The notes under the pieces were generated by a model, which was not told where the DNA came from, ran no database searches, and was given only the letters and a program-made list of their open reading frames with translations. DNA of 26,132 nt from FEN-1297 sp046706945 (GTDB lineage: Bacteria; Bacteroidota; Ignavibacteria; Ignavibacteriales; Ignavibacteriaceae). This document shows positions 7,358 through 17,000 of the stretch, piece by piece. A program made the position numbers and the translations under genes. The stretch covers positions 1 through 26,132 of the forward strand of contig JBJKOY010000269.1 of NCBI GenBank assembly GCA_046706945.1. Direction: 5' to 3'. How positions within the stretch are numbered: position 1 is the first letter of the stretch; the number at the start of each line of letters is the position of its first letter.

Positions 7358-10069
7358 TTGAACAAGTACACGGCGGCCAACCCGCAGTCTCCCGACGGAT
7401 ATGATTTAAGGGGATTATGCCACGAGAAAAGGCAGCAGTACGAATTAGCCGTTTATGATTTCAGGTCTGCCAGAAAATTAGCCCCGAACGACAGGGAAAT
7501 TAATGAGAACCTGTACCGGGTAACAAAAGCCTGGTATGCCATACTCTATAACGATATAGAGGGATATAAAAGAGATATTGCGGTAAATCCCAAAATTCCC
7601 GATAATTATCTTGCGGTGGGGAAGGACTATAAGAACCTGGGTCAGTGGTCGGCAGCCGAAAAATGGTACGACAAATATTTAACTATGGCGCACGGTTCGC
7701 CCGACGAGATTATCCGCTACTCCGAAATACTTGCCAAAACAAATCATATATCCAAGGGATGGCCGGTTCTAAAAAGGTATACCGAAGAATATCCGAACGA
7801 CCAGAGATTATGGTCTAAGTTCGGTTATTTTTCCATGTGGCTGGGTAAATACGGAACGGCCGTCAAAGCCTTCGAGAATTCGTTAGCGATTAAACCGTAT
7901 TTTAAAGAAGCTATGGACGGACTGGGACTTGCTAGGGGGAAAGGGTATATCTATACCATTAACGACACTTCGCATAAATATTTTAATTACGGCATGCGCA
8001 GGTCTCCTCCCGGGTACGTATATCCGATAGACCGGTACTACGGAATCCTGAGAAGACATCCGAAAGATAACGATATAAGAGTAAAATTAATTTATGCTCT
8101 CGTAAAAGCCGACAGGTTCGAAGAGGCCGGACAGCAGCTTCAATTATTGCGGGACACAGGGTATGATTCGCTGAAGACAGCCGGCTTAACCGCTTCGGCG
8201 GATTCAACGGCGCAGTTGTATTACGTAAAAAAGATCAAAGAGGACTCGCTGAAACTTGCCGCCGATTCGTTAAACAAAAAAATAATTTTGGAATTGGGCA
8301 TGTATTATTCCAAACTTCAGAATTATGATCCGGCTGTTGAATTGTTTTCGTATTATCTGAAGCAATGTCCCGGTGATAAGGATGTAGAATACCAATTAGC
8401 CGAGGTTGAGGCCAGGAACAGGGACTTCTTCAAGGCATACTACGTAATGAAAAATCTCCTAAAGAAAGAACCGGGAAATCTAAAGTACCAGTTGTTCGCG
8501 GCTCAACTGGATTCGTGGATAGGTCAGAACTTTGACGAGGCGGAAAATTATTTTAAAAATGTGCTTGCGAAAGAACCCGGCAATTTAGCCGCACTGGTGG
8601 GTATGAGTTCAGTCTACATGCAGCGAAACGATTTTTCATCCGCCGAAGCCGATATGGAAAAGATTAAAAAAATAAATCCCTATTCCGCCGAATTGAAATC
8701 GCTCCGGGATGCCCTGGTGCTTAGTAAATTCAGGTACAAGCAGGCAAGGGACTTCGAAATTTTAAGAGAGGCCGAAGATTTATATGCCCGGCAAAAATGC
8801 GAACAGGCGCTTCCGAAGTACGAAGAATTCCTGAAAAACTCGGGAGGTAACCCGCTTATAGAAAAAGAATACGCGGATGCCAATGCTTGCGCCGGCCATT
8901 ACCGGAAAGCTATCGATATTTATTCAAAACTTTTAAAGCAAGGCTACAATTTTAATATCGATTACGCCAGGGCAACAGTTTATATGTCAGCGGGAGATTC
9001 CGTCGAGGCGCTTAATTCTTTCATGAGGCTTGCAAAGGAAAATCCCCGGGATTTTAACGCTAATTTATATCTGGGCGATTCCTATTTCAGGATGCGCGAA
9101 TACGGGAAAGCAAAAAGTGTTTACGACAGCATAAAAGCCGGGATCAAATTGGATTCGGCCCAGACGGCGGCCCTAAATATGAGATATAGCTGGCTGCCGG
9201 TTGCTTATGTCTCTCCTTTTTTTTCATATGCAATGCTTACTCCGTACGGGTCCTATTATTCGGATAACCTAGGCATTAAAAACAATATTCAGGGACTCCG
9301 CGTCGATCTGGGGATTACGAATTTCATGACGCTGGGAATTGAGGGCTTCCGGTCTGACCTTTCTGCGGATACCGCCAGGCTGAATTCGAAATCGGTAAGG
9401 CTCCATCTTATTTTCAGGTTTTGGAATAATCTTGTCCTGGGCGCAAACTACGGAAGAACTTATTACCGGGCCGGCATTTCGGAATCCATAGGAGGAGCGT
9501 TTCTCCGTTACGAGTCCGAAAATAAATATTCTCTATACGGCACTTTTACAAGATCCGATGCATCGCAGATTCTGTATTCGCCTTTTTTGATCGGTTTAAG
9601 GATTAACTCGGATGTGTACGGTCTGGGCGGATACTACAGGACAAAATCCGGAGTGAAATTTTCTGCGGATGCCGGTTATTTGAATTTATCGGACGGCAAC
9701 AGCGGTTATAATCTGGCATTACGGCTGGGATATTATTTTACACCCGAACTTATTGCAGGATACGAGCTATACAATTCAGGCTGGAATAAAACCACTCATA
9801 TATATTATTCTCCTTCGGAATTTACTTCAAATAATATTTTTGCCGACTGGGACATGGTAAGCGGATCCTCATTGACTTTTACCGTGGGAGGATTAATCGG
9901 AATTATCGAGAACAGCAGCTCAATTCTGCGGCAGGCATACGCATCCGCAGCCTGGAGGGTAGTGGGCGGGCTAACAGTTCAGGGAAGAATAAGCGGAGGG
10001 GGGAGTTTCCAAAACGTTATAGGCTACCGGGCATTCGGCGCGAGTCTTGCTGTTTACTGGAATTTATGA
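7358..10069 (+). CDS. TPR/beta-barrel outer-membrane polysaccharide export protein (body of interrupted gene)
   Basis: The 903-codon frame is the main part of a gene whose true start is ATG 7211. Residues 1 to about 600 are consecutive TPR-like helix pairs (for example AVKAFENSLAIKPYFKEA, AENYFKNVLAKEPGNLAAL, AIDIYSKLLKQGYNFNI). From about residue 608 (SWLPVAYVSPFFSY) to the end the sequence alternates polar and aromatic residues in Tyr/Gly-rich strands typical of an outer-membrane beta-barrel. This is the plan of PgaA, BcsC and PelB, which guide and export polysaccharide. The glycosyltransferase follows after 145 bases. A TTG at 7358 is formally a start codon but would yield a protein without a signal peptide and starting inside a TPR; it has no Shine-Dalgarno. 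Unless the TAA is an error or is suppressed, the product would not reach the outer membrane. Confidence 0.8.
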   Translation: MNKYTAANPQSPDGYDLRGLCHEKRQQYELAVYDFRSARKLAPNDREINENLYRVTKAWYAILYNDIEGYKRDIAVNPKIPDNYLAVGKDYKNLGQWSAAEKWYDKYLTMAHGSPDEIIRYSEILAKTNHISKGWPVLKRYTEEYPNDQRLWSKFGYFSMWLGKYGTAVKAFENSLAIKPYFKEAMDGLGLARGKGYIYTINDTSHKYFNYGMRRSPPGYVYPIDRYYGILRRHPKDNDIRVKLIYALVKADRFEEAGQQLQLLRDTGYDSLKTAGLTASADSTAQLYYVKKIKEDSLKLAADSLNKKIILELGMYYSKLQNYDPAVELFSYYLKQCPGDKDVEYQLAEVEARNRDFFKAYYVMKNLLKKEPGNLKYQLFAAQLDSWIGQNFDEAENYFKNVLAKEPGNLAALVGMSSVYMQRNDFSSAEADMEKIKKINPYSAELKSLRDALVLSKFRYKQARDFEILREAEDLYARQKCEQALPKYEEFLKNSGGNPLIEKEYADANACAGHYRKAIDIYSKLLKQGYNFNIDYARATVYMSAGDSVEALNSFMRLAKENPRDFNANLYLGDSYFRMREYGKAKSVYDSIKAGIKLDSAQTAALNMRYSWLPVAYVSPFFSYAMLTPYGSYYSDNLGIKNNIQGLRVDLGITNFMTLGIEGFRSDLSADTARLNSKSVRLHLIFRFWNNLVLGANYGRTYYRAGISESIGGAFLRYESENKYSLYGTFTRSDASQILYSPFLIGLRINSDVYGLGGYYRTKSGVKFSADAGYLNLSDGNSGYNLALRLGYYFTPELIAGYELYNSGWNKTTHIYYSPSEFTSNNIFADWDMVSGSSLTFTVGGLIGIIENSSSILRQAYASAAWRVVGGLTVQGRISGGGSFQNVIGYRAFGASLAVYWNL

Positions 10070-10077
10070 TAAAATAT

Positions 10078-10100
10078 TAATTTGATACAAGATCAAATTA
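10078..10100. repeat. AT-rich inverted repeat after the export gene
   Basis: TAATTTGAT and ATCAAATTA form a perfect 9-bp stem around ACAAG, eight bases after the stop of the export gene. It has no T-tract, so it is more likely a 3' stabilising hairpin or operator than a terminator. It lies 70 bases before the candidate sigma-54 promoter. Confidence 0.45.
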
Positions 10101-10169
10101 TAATCTTAATCTGCAACATTAAAAAAAAATATGTAATTGATTTATAAACAAATAATTAGCCTTTGTAAA

Positions 10170-10185
10170 TGGCACTATAATTGAT
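10170..10185 (+). promoter_or_regulatory. Candidate sigma-54 (-24/-12) promoter upstream of the glycosyltransferase
   Basis: TGGCAC (10170-10175), five bases, then TTGAT (10181-10185) match the sigma-54 consensus TGGCAC-N5-TTGCW except for the C of the -12 GC. The spacing is exact. Transcription would begin near 10196, about 20 bases before the ATG at 10215. An NtrC-family activator is encoded in the same window (22934-24289), though any link is inferred. Confidence 0.5.
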
Positions 10186-10214
10186 GTCCCAGCTTAATAA
10201 AGTCTGCGGAAATT

Positions 10215-11618
10215 ATGAGTATTAGACAGGAATTACATAGGGAAAAGATTTTACTTAAAAACAAACCGGAAGAATCTGATCCGGAAAATAAAGGGGTAAA
10301 ATATTTAAGGAGAATATTTATCAGCGGCATAATTTCTCTTACCCTGATTTTAATTATAATATATACCCTTCCTTTAACGATATTAACCGTAAAATCTTTG
10401 CTGGAATACTCCACCATAGTCGCACTTGTAATTTTCCTTTTTATACTTTTATTCAGATATTTTTCCATACTGGTAATGTCTTATCTTTACGTTAACCAGT
10501 ATACTTACGACGTACCGGAGAGCGGGTTTTCGCCTTTCGTTTCGGTGCTTGTACCGGTGTACAACGAAGAAAAAGTGGTCACCGAATCCGTAGGATCGCT
10601 CCTTGAACTTGATTATTCCAACTATGAGATAATAATTATAAACGACGGTTCGACAGACGGGACGAAAACAGCCGCCGAAAAACTGGTCGGTTACAGGAAA
10701 GGAAAATATTCGGACGTTAAGATTACATTAATCAACAAACCGAACGAAGGCAAAGCAAAGGCATTGAACGCGGGTATAGGCCTGTCGAAAGCCGAAATTA
10801 TTTTATGCATGGACGGAGATTCGCAGTTATCCCCGGATTCGCTTAAGCTGGCTGTAAGACATTTTATAAATCCGGAGATAGGCGCGGTTGCAGGCAACGT
10901 TAAGGTCCTTAACAGGGGGAAACTGTTTACGGATCTGCAGGCGCTGGAATACATAGAGGGCCTGAACATGGCCAGAAGCGCACAGAGTTTCGTCAGACTC
11001 GTTAATATAATTCCGGGGCCTATCGGGATCTTCAGAAAAAAAGCAATCGAAGAATCGGGATTTTATTCCAGCGATACTTTTGCGGAGGATGCGGATTTGA
11101 CGTTAAAAATTCTTGCGAACGGGTGGAAGATATACTACGAACCGAATTCGATCTCGTATACCGAAGCTCCTTCAAAACTTCAACAGCTTCTTAAACAAAG
11201 GTACAGGTGGACGAGAGGCATTATTCAATCGATCCGCAAACATAAAAGCCTGATGATTAATCCGAGTATAAATTTCGGGGATACTTTCGTACTCTGGACA
11301 ATGTTTTACGAAGCTCTGATCTGGCCTGCAATGAACATCGCGGCAAATCTGTTTTTTATAATAGCAGCTTTGGCTTTCGGCTTCTCGTCTCTAATATTCT
11401 TTTGGTGGGCCGGCCTGGCCATTCTCGATCTGGCAACTGCCTTGTACTGCATCGCGGCTGAAAAGGAGGAATTCAGGCTTGTAGGATATTCAATAATTTA
11501 CCGAATGTTTTTTATTTTGATAGTCGATATTTGCAAGGCAATGTCTACAATTGAAGAATTTCTGGGCATTAGAATGACCTGGGGGAAATTGGAGAGAGCG
11601 GGCAATGCCAAAGCCTAA
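10215..11618 (+). CDS. Processive family 2 glycosyltransferase (PgaC/BcsA-like)
   Basis: This 467-residue inner-membrane synthase probably polymerises a polysaccharide from a nucleotide sugar and feeds it across the membrane. Two N-terminal membrane segments (about 33-55 and 64-93) precede a GT-A domain starting at VSVLVPVYNEE. Its catalytic set is complete: Asp144 (NDGS), Asp200 and Asp202 (DGDS, the DxD), Glu291-Asp292 (AEDAD, the catalytic base region) and Q328-RYR-W332 (QxxRW, diagnostic of processive GT2 enzymes). Three or four more membrane segments lie between about 355 and 450. Closest family types are PgaC/IcaA (poly-N-acetylglucosamine) and hyaluronan/cellulose synthases; the sugar is not decided. 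It probably heads a transcript of at least four genes. Confidence 0.92.
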   Translation: MSIRQELHREKILLKNKPEESDPENKGVKYLRRIFISGIISLTLILIIIYTLPLTILTVKSLLEYSTIVALVIFLFILLFRYFSILVMSYLYVNQYTYDVPESGFSPFVSVLVPVYNEEKVVTESVGSLLELDYSNYEIIIINDGSTDGTKTAAEKLVGYRKGKYSDVKITLINKPNEGKAKALNAGIGLSKAEIILCMDGDSQLSPDSLKLAVRHFINPEIGAVAGNVKVLNRGKLFTDLQALEYIEGLNMARSAQSFVRLVNIIPGPIGIFRKKAIEESGFYSSDTFAEDADLTLKILANGWKIYYEPNSISYTEAPSKLQQLLKQRYRWTRGIIQSIRKHKSLMINPSINFGDTFVLWTMFYEALIWPAMNIAANLFFIIAALAFGFSSLIFFWWAGLAILDLATALYCIAAEKEEFRLVGYSIIYRMFFILIVDICKAMSTIEEFLGIRMTWGKLERAGNAKA

Positions 11619-11648
11619 TCAAAAATTAAGTAATTCAAGAGGTCCTTT

Positions 11649-12158
11649 ATGGAGTTAATTCCCATTTTATCAATGATTATTTTGGTTGCGACCATCAGTA
11701 CTTTCCTGCTGGCAATCGGAGCATATATCCTCTACAAAGTAAGGGAAAGGAAAGGACAGGAAGAAGTTGCCCGGCAGCAGAGTGAAATAGAAGCCGAATT
11801 GGTAACTCCGGCCGAACCGGGAGAATCGGCTGCCGCAAGGACTGGAAGAACCGCCCCACAGACCGAGTTTGCGGAAAGTAAACCGGCTCCCAAAATATCC
11901 GCACAGCAGAGAATGTTTGTACAACAGGGAAGCGCGCTTCCGTCGCAATCCGGTTTTACTCCCATGCCGAAGCCGTATACGGCTTACAAACAGCAGGCCC
12001 CGGTTTCTTCCGCCGGAAGCAAAGCTGTTGAAGGAAGTGGCACCGGTAAAAAAGCGCCGAAAGAAAAGAACGCGGATTCCAGGTTTCTTAAATATACCTC
12101 GGAAGGCTATATACCGGCCAAAGAGGATAAAGATGCTGGAGCCTTAAAGTGGCGGTAA
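11649..12158 (+). CDS. Small single-pass membrane protein with Pro/Ala/Gln-rich tail
   Basis: The 169-residue protein has one N-terminal membrane segment (about residues 4-27, IPILSMIILVATISTFLLAIGAYIL) and then a basic stretch KVRERKGQ, suggesting an Nout-Cin topology. The rest is a low-complexity, probably disordered region rich in Ala, Pro, Gln, Ser and Lys (AEPGESAAARTGRTAPQ, MPKPYTAYKQQAP). A short ordered C-terminal segment is possible (DSRFLKYTSEGYIPAKED). No family is recognised. AGAGG precedes the ATG 11649; the 3' end overlaps the next gene by 10 bases, so the pair is coupled. Its position beside the synthase recalls small accessory subunits such as PgaD or BcsF, by context only. 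Confidence 0.8.
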   Translation: MELIPILSMIILVATISTFLLAIGAYILYKVRERKGQEEVARQQSEIEAELVTPAEPGESAAARTGRTAPQTEFAESKPAPKISAQQRMFVQQGSALPSQSGFTPMPKPYTAYKQQAPVSSAGSKAVEGSGTGKKAPKEKNADSRFLKYTSEGYIPAKEDKDAGALKWR

Positions 12159-14047
12159 ATTCCGGGAAGCAGGGCGTTGTTAACCAAAGCCTAATAGTTT
12201 CCAGCGGTATCGCTTTCCTTGCGGCTTCCGTTTTGATCTATCTTTTTATCTTAAGAGGGGTTTTCGGTAATTTCAAAGCTGCCCGACTGGTGCCCGACGA
12301 ACAAACCGTTAAAAATATCCTGTGCGGACCTCCCGTGCCCGTTGCGATTTTGTATTCAAGATACACCGAAAATATGATGCCGGATACCAGCACCTGGGAA
12401 AAGGATAATATAAATGCATGGGAAAATCTTTTATCGAATTCAAAATACAGGTTCAAAGTAATTGCCGATTCTACAATAGAACTCGGGCTTATCGATAAAT
12501 ACAAAATAATAATCCTGCCGGGTTCCAAATCCCTTAGCGATAGAGAAATAACGCAGCTTAAATTGTACGTAAAACAAGGGGGATGCATATTTGCGACATG
12601 CGGCACCGCTAGTTATTCCGACGACGGAAAGTGGCGGGGCTGGAATTTCTTTTCCGAGGTTTTCGGACTGAAATTTTCCAAGGAAATTCCCAACTACCCG
12701 CTTACTCAAATACATACCTTGCGCGGCGGTTTACCCATAACGGCCAACATACCAGCCGGTTATCCGCTTAGAATCGCCACATGGGACAGACCCATCGCAG
12801 CCGAGGTCCTGGACCCGAGAACGGTACAGGCAAGCTTTTGGTATAATTACAGGAAGCAGGACGGACTTGCGAGGGACGAAATAAAAAAGAGCGCCGGCAT
12901 AGCTTACGGAACTTACGGCAAAGGAAGGTTCGTGTGGATGGGATTCGATATTACATCGGTAGTCGGGGTTCATGAAGACTATTTATATTTCGACCGGCTT
13001 TTTAACAATTCGATGAGCTGGCTATTCTTTTATCCGGTTGCCTTTATAAAAAATTGGCCTTTAAATTTCAGCGCCGCCGCCGTTCTTGTACCTACCGTCG
13101 CAAAGGAGGCGTCAAATATAAATAATTTACTGCCCGTATTAAGATCGGAAAACGTTAAAGCCACCTTTTTTGTGGATCCGCTGGTTGCTTTACAAAATAC
13201 TGAGCTGATAAAAAGCCTGGCATCATACGGCGACATCGGCCCGATCGTAGATATTGGCAGGCAAAACTCGGCAGACGATACCGCAAATAAGCTTCACGAT
13301 TATGCCCTTCAGTACCGCGAACTCTCGGGCGCCAAACGAAACCTTCAGGAGATGACTAATTCGACCGTTGCCGGCTGCATGCCGTATCACGGGCTTTACG
13401 ATCAGAACACGGTGAAGGCGCTTATAAATGCGGGATATAAATATGTCTTTACGGATTCCTTAACCGACGGATCGGTCCCGAAAACAATCGTCCGCGGCGA
13501 CAGCCTTATTGTGGGGTTTGCCAATACCGCAAGGGACGATAACGAAATTATTGGAGATTTTAATCTTACGAACCAGGACTTTCAATTTTACACATATCAG
13601 GAAGACATCGACAGAATTCTTTTTGAAGGAGGTTTGTATTTATTTAAACTCCATACCGAATATCAATGTCTTAAGGATAATGCGGGAGTGGTAAAAAGAA
13701 TTATTGAAGATCTGAAGAAGAAGAATTATTGGATCACTACTGCCTCGGAAATCGAAAGATGGTGGGCAAGAAGAAATTATGTGGAAGTAAGAGTATCGCA
13801 AATGGGAGGCACCAGGACGGCGCTCGTAGTCTCCAATCCGGGGAAGCACATTGTGACGGGCTTAGTCGTACAGATAGATATGAGCAAACCCGTAAGCAAT
13901 ATAAAATTGAGCTCCGAAATAATAGGAACGAAATTGTCGAAATACGATTATAATAAACCGAAAAAGGTAATCCACGTATATATAAACAAGCTTGAACCGG
14001 ATGAGTCCAGAACATATTACCTTGATTACGACTTGCCCGATGCATAA
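12149..14047 (+). CDS. Membrane-anchored GATase-like plus degenerate NodB-like (polysaccharide deacetylase fold) protein
   Basis: GTG 12149 (TGGAG upstream, 10-base overlap with the previous gene) gives 632 residues. A membrane anchor lies at about 14-36. Residues about 63-300 look like a class I GATase-like or ThuA-like flavodoxin fold (KIIILPGSKSLSDREITQLKLYVKQGG, then FATCGTAS with Cys151). Residues about 305-520 follow the NodB deacetylase pattern (VKATFFVD, CMPYHGLYDQNTVKALINAGYKYVFTD, LFKLH). Yet the TFDDG motif is replaced by VPT (314-316), the HxxxH motif is absent (GDIGPIVDIGRQN), and only the CMPY (Pro412) and LH (His502) elements remain. A C-terminal beta domain ends the protein. 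It resembles PelA/PgaB in placement, but deacetylase activity is doubtful; a binding or scaffold role is inferred. Confidence 0.75.
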   Translation: MAVNSGKQGVVNQSLIVSSGIAFLAASVLIYLFILRGVFGNFKAARLVPDEQTVKNILCGPPVPVAILYSRYTENMMPDTSTWEKDNINAWENLLSNSKYRFKVIADSTIELGLIDKYKIIILPGSKSLSDREITQLKLYVKQGGCIFATCGTASYSDDGKWRGWNFFSEVFGLKFSKEIPNYPLTQIHTLRGGLPITANIPAGYPLRIATWDRPIAAEVLDPRTVQASFWYNYRKQDGLARDEIKKSAGIAYGTYGKGRFVWMGFDITSVVGVHEDYLYFDRLFNNSMSWLFFYPVAFIKNWPLNFSAAAVLVPTVAKEASNINNLLPVLRSENVKATFFVDPLVALQNTELIKSLASYGDIGPIVDIGRQNSADDTANKLHDYALQYRELSGAKRNLQEMTNSTVAGCMPYHGLYDQNTVKALINAGYKYVFTDSLTDGSVPKTIVRGDSLIVGFANTARDDNEIIGDFNLTNQDFQFYTYQEDIDRILFEGGLYLFKLHTEYQCLKDNAGVVKRIIEDLKKKNYWITTASEIERWWARRNYVEVRVSQMGGTRTALVVSNPGKHIVTGLVVQIDMSKPVSNIKLSSEIIGTKLSKYDYNKPKKVIHVYINKLEPDESRTYYLDYDLPDA

Positions 14048-14067
14048 AACATTAAAAGAGTTAATTC

Positions 14068-17000
14068 ATGGATCCTAAGTTTAAAAACATCCTGCTTGCA
14101 GTTAACAGGTGTATAAATTATCCGTTCGTTGTTTTCGATAATGAAGGTAAAATAGTATCGTATAATAATGAAGCGGAAGCTCTTTTTGATATTGAAAGTC
14201 CCGGCTCCAATTTATTCGATAAATTGTCTTTTGAGTCCGGCAAATTGTTGAACGATCTTATCGAATCTTCGTATGAGAACACCGTACCGGATTCCGAAAA
14301 TTTTAATTTTATACTTAAGGACGGATCCGTATTCAACTCGAGTATTAAGGTTAATACTTATAAGGAAGAAAACCGGCTGTTCGTATTTTTATCCGTACGG
14401 CTTCTGGAAAACAGGATCGAAGTAAAAGGAACCGCGGAATTAAAGATAGAGCTTTCCGACATCAGGTCGGTAATAAACAATGACGATACTCTCAAAACTA
14501 TCGGGGAAATAAAATCCCTGTATCCTTTTACTTTTATAGGGAAGGAGAAAATATTAAAATCCGTTGATAAGCTGGAGGAAATATTTTTCATAAAAGACAC
14601 GGACGGTAATCTTGTCCTTGTAAATAATAAGATGGCGGCAGGCTTGGGCCTAAAACCCCGGCAAATCGAAGGGAAACCCGCGGGAACCTTCATTCAGCCG
14701 TTTATAGCTGACTTCGCAGGCGCGATAGATAAATATATTTCCGAATCCGTAAATTGCATGGTAATCGAAGGGATACCGGTATCCGGGGTTGCGTCTGAAG
14801 AAATATATAAGACAATCCTGATACCGCTGACCGATGCGGATATGAAAGTAACAGCTATTATAGGGATCGGACAAAAACTTCCGGAATATGAAAAGACTGT
14901 CGAGGGGAAAACGGCGGGATATAAAACGAATATATTTATGAAACTGCCCTATGCGGTGGCCGCGGTTGATAAAAACGGAAAAATTGAGCATTATAGTCAG
15001 GAATTTTGTAAATTATCGGACATTGATTCGGATAAATTAAAAGGCGAACATTATTCAAGAATTCTGCCTGCGGATATTTCGGAAAAGGCTGGGCAATTCG
15101 GCGAGAGCGGTTCTTTATCGATAAAATTCGAATCCCGGTATAAAACGGCCGGAGGGGACAAACACAATGCCGGTTATACCGTATATCTGGATAAGATTAT
15201 CGATGACAAAAACAATTATTGCGGTTTTTCCATTTCTTTAAAAGAAATTAATATCGATCAAAATTTTGAAAACATAATAAAGAGAAGAGGAAGAATGTTT
15301 GAAATTCTAATCCAAAATAATCCGGAACCCATGTTCATATACGATACCGAAAACCTCAGGTTCATCGAGGTAAACGATGCGGCGCTTAATCTTTACGGTT
15401 ACCGGAAAGACGAATTCTTGCAAATGGATCTTACCGATTTATATACTCCGGAAGACATACAAACATTACTCGACTCTTCCAGCATATCCGCTAGGGAAGG
15501 CAAGTTTACCGGTCCGTTCAAACATAAAAAGAAGGACGGATCGTTTATATTTGTTGAAATAAGCAAAATAGGATTTAATTACAACGATAAGAATGCGCAT
15601 TTTAATGTTATAAGAGACGTAACCGGACAGCTTGAGCTCGAAAAGAAAAACCAGTTGTTCAGAACTGCCTTTGAAAATACCGGCGACCTGCTTTTTATTA
15701 CCGATAATGTAGGTATTATCTCCTTTGTGAATAATCCTGTAAAAGCCGTTTTGGGTTACCGGAAAGAAGAATTAAACTCCACTTCTTTTTCGGCATTGGT
15801 AAGGAACGAAGAAAGAGGTACTCTGAATTCGTCCGTTTTCCAAAGCCATATAAAGGACACCATTTCTGTTTCAATGGAACTTAAAAAAGATGACGGCACT
15901 TATATCGAATCGGAACTTACGGCAAGTCCCATACTGGACTATAAGAACGAGGTCGAATCGTTTTGCATCATAGCAAAGCTGCCCAGGGAATCGGCAAAAG
16001 AACCTCAGGAAACGGTGAAAGAAGTAATCAAAGAAGTTGTTAAGGAAGTAATAGTCGAGAAGCCTGTTCCGATTGAAGCAAATATTCCGGAAGGCACGAA
16101 CGCTAATTTCTTCTCCAGCCTGTTTCACGAAATATTGACCCCTATTAATGTTATTTTGGGATTCGTTCAGGAGTTTACGGAGAACTCTGAAAATTTATCT
16201 CCCGAACAGAAGGAAGCGGCCGAAATAATAAACCAGAACCGCGACAGACTGTTGAATACTATGAATTCCGTAATTGAATTCTCAAGTATTGAAAAGGGCG
16301 ATACGGAAATAAAACCCGAAGAAGTTTCAATAACCGAAGTTATAGACCGGCTGTACAACGAATATAAAGAAATCGTAGGCCTTCGCGAAGTTGAATTCGC
16401 ATACGGGAAAATATCTTCTTCGCTGAAATTCGTAACCGATAAACAAAAGTTTCAGACCCTGGTAGGATTGCTGGTAAAAATATCGGCATATATAAATAAA
16501 GAAAAGAAAATTTATTTTTCGGCCTACCCCTACGAACAAAAATCTTTCGTCATATCGATTAAAGATAATTACTCTCACGTATCCAAATACTTTATGGAAA
16601 GCCTTACGGGTATTTTTAATACTGAAGATTCGACTCAAATTAAAGATTTCGGCATTTCGAAATTGACCATGCGTTTAGCCCGCTCGCTTATAGAATTACT
16701 TGACGGCCGGCTGGAAATATTCGAACAGGGTCCCGATAAAGTTGATTATGCTTTTATTTTCCCCCTGAATTTGGAGGATGTTATGGAAGTGAGGGAAAGC
16801 GGGCATATGGCCGAAGTTTCCGATGAAAGTATTCTGCCTGAAGAAGAGATCTTTCAGAACGAACCCTCAATTCAGGATGTGCAGACAGTTGCCGCAGAAG
16901 AGGAAGATTTTGCGGTCGAGAACGGGACCGGAGAAATTCCCTGTAATACTGAAAATACCGGACCCGGTACTGATTTCGGCGTTCCTGCTTCGGCCGAACA

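Noticed and set aside
7358..10069. TTG 7358 as a genuine start of the TPR protein
   Set aside because: It falls inside a TPR, has no Shine-Dalgarno, and the same frame upstream carries a clear signal peptide from ATG 7211.
10175..10468. Antisense and shadow frames such as this 97-codon minus-strand frame
   Set aside because: It lies opposite the well-supported glycosyltransferase gene and lacks family motifs and a ribosome binding site; many similar shadows exist over other genes.
16018..16075. Short repeat array in the sensor gene
   Set aside because: It is a coding repeat of VKEV-type codons forming a charged linker, not a DNA repeat element or CRISPR.
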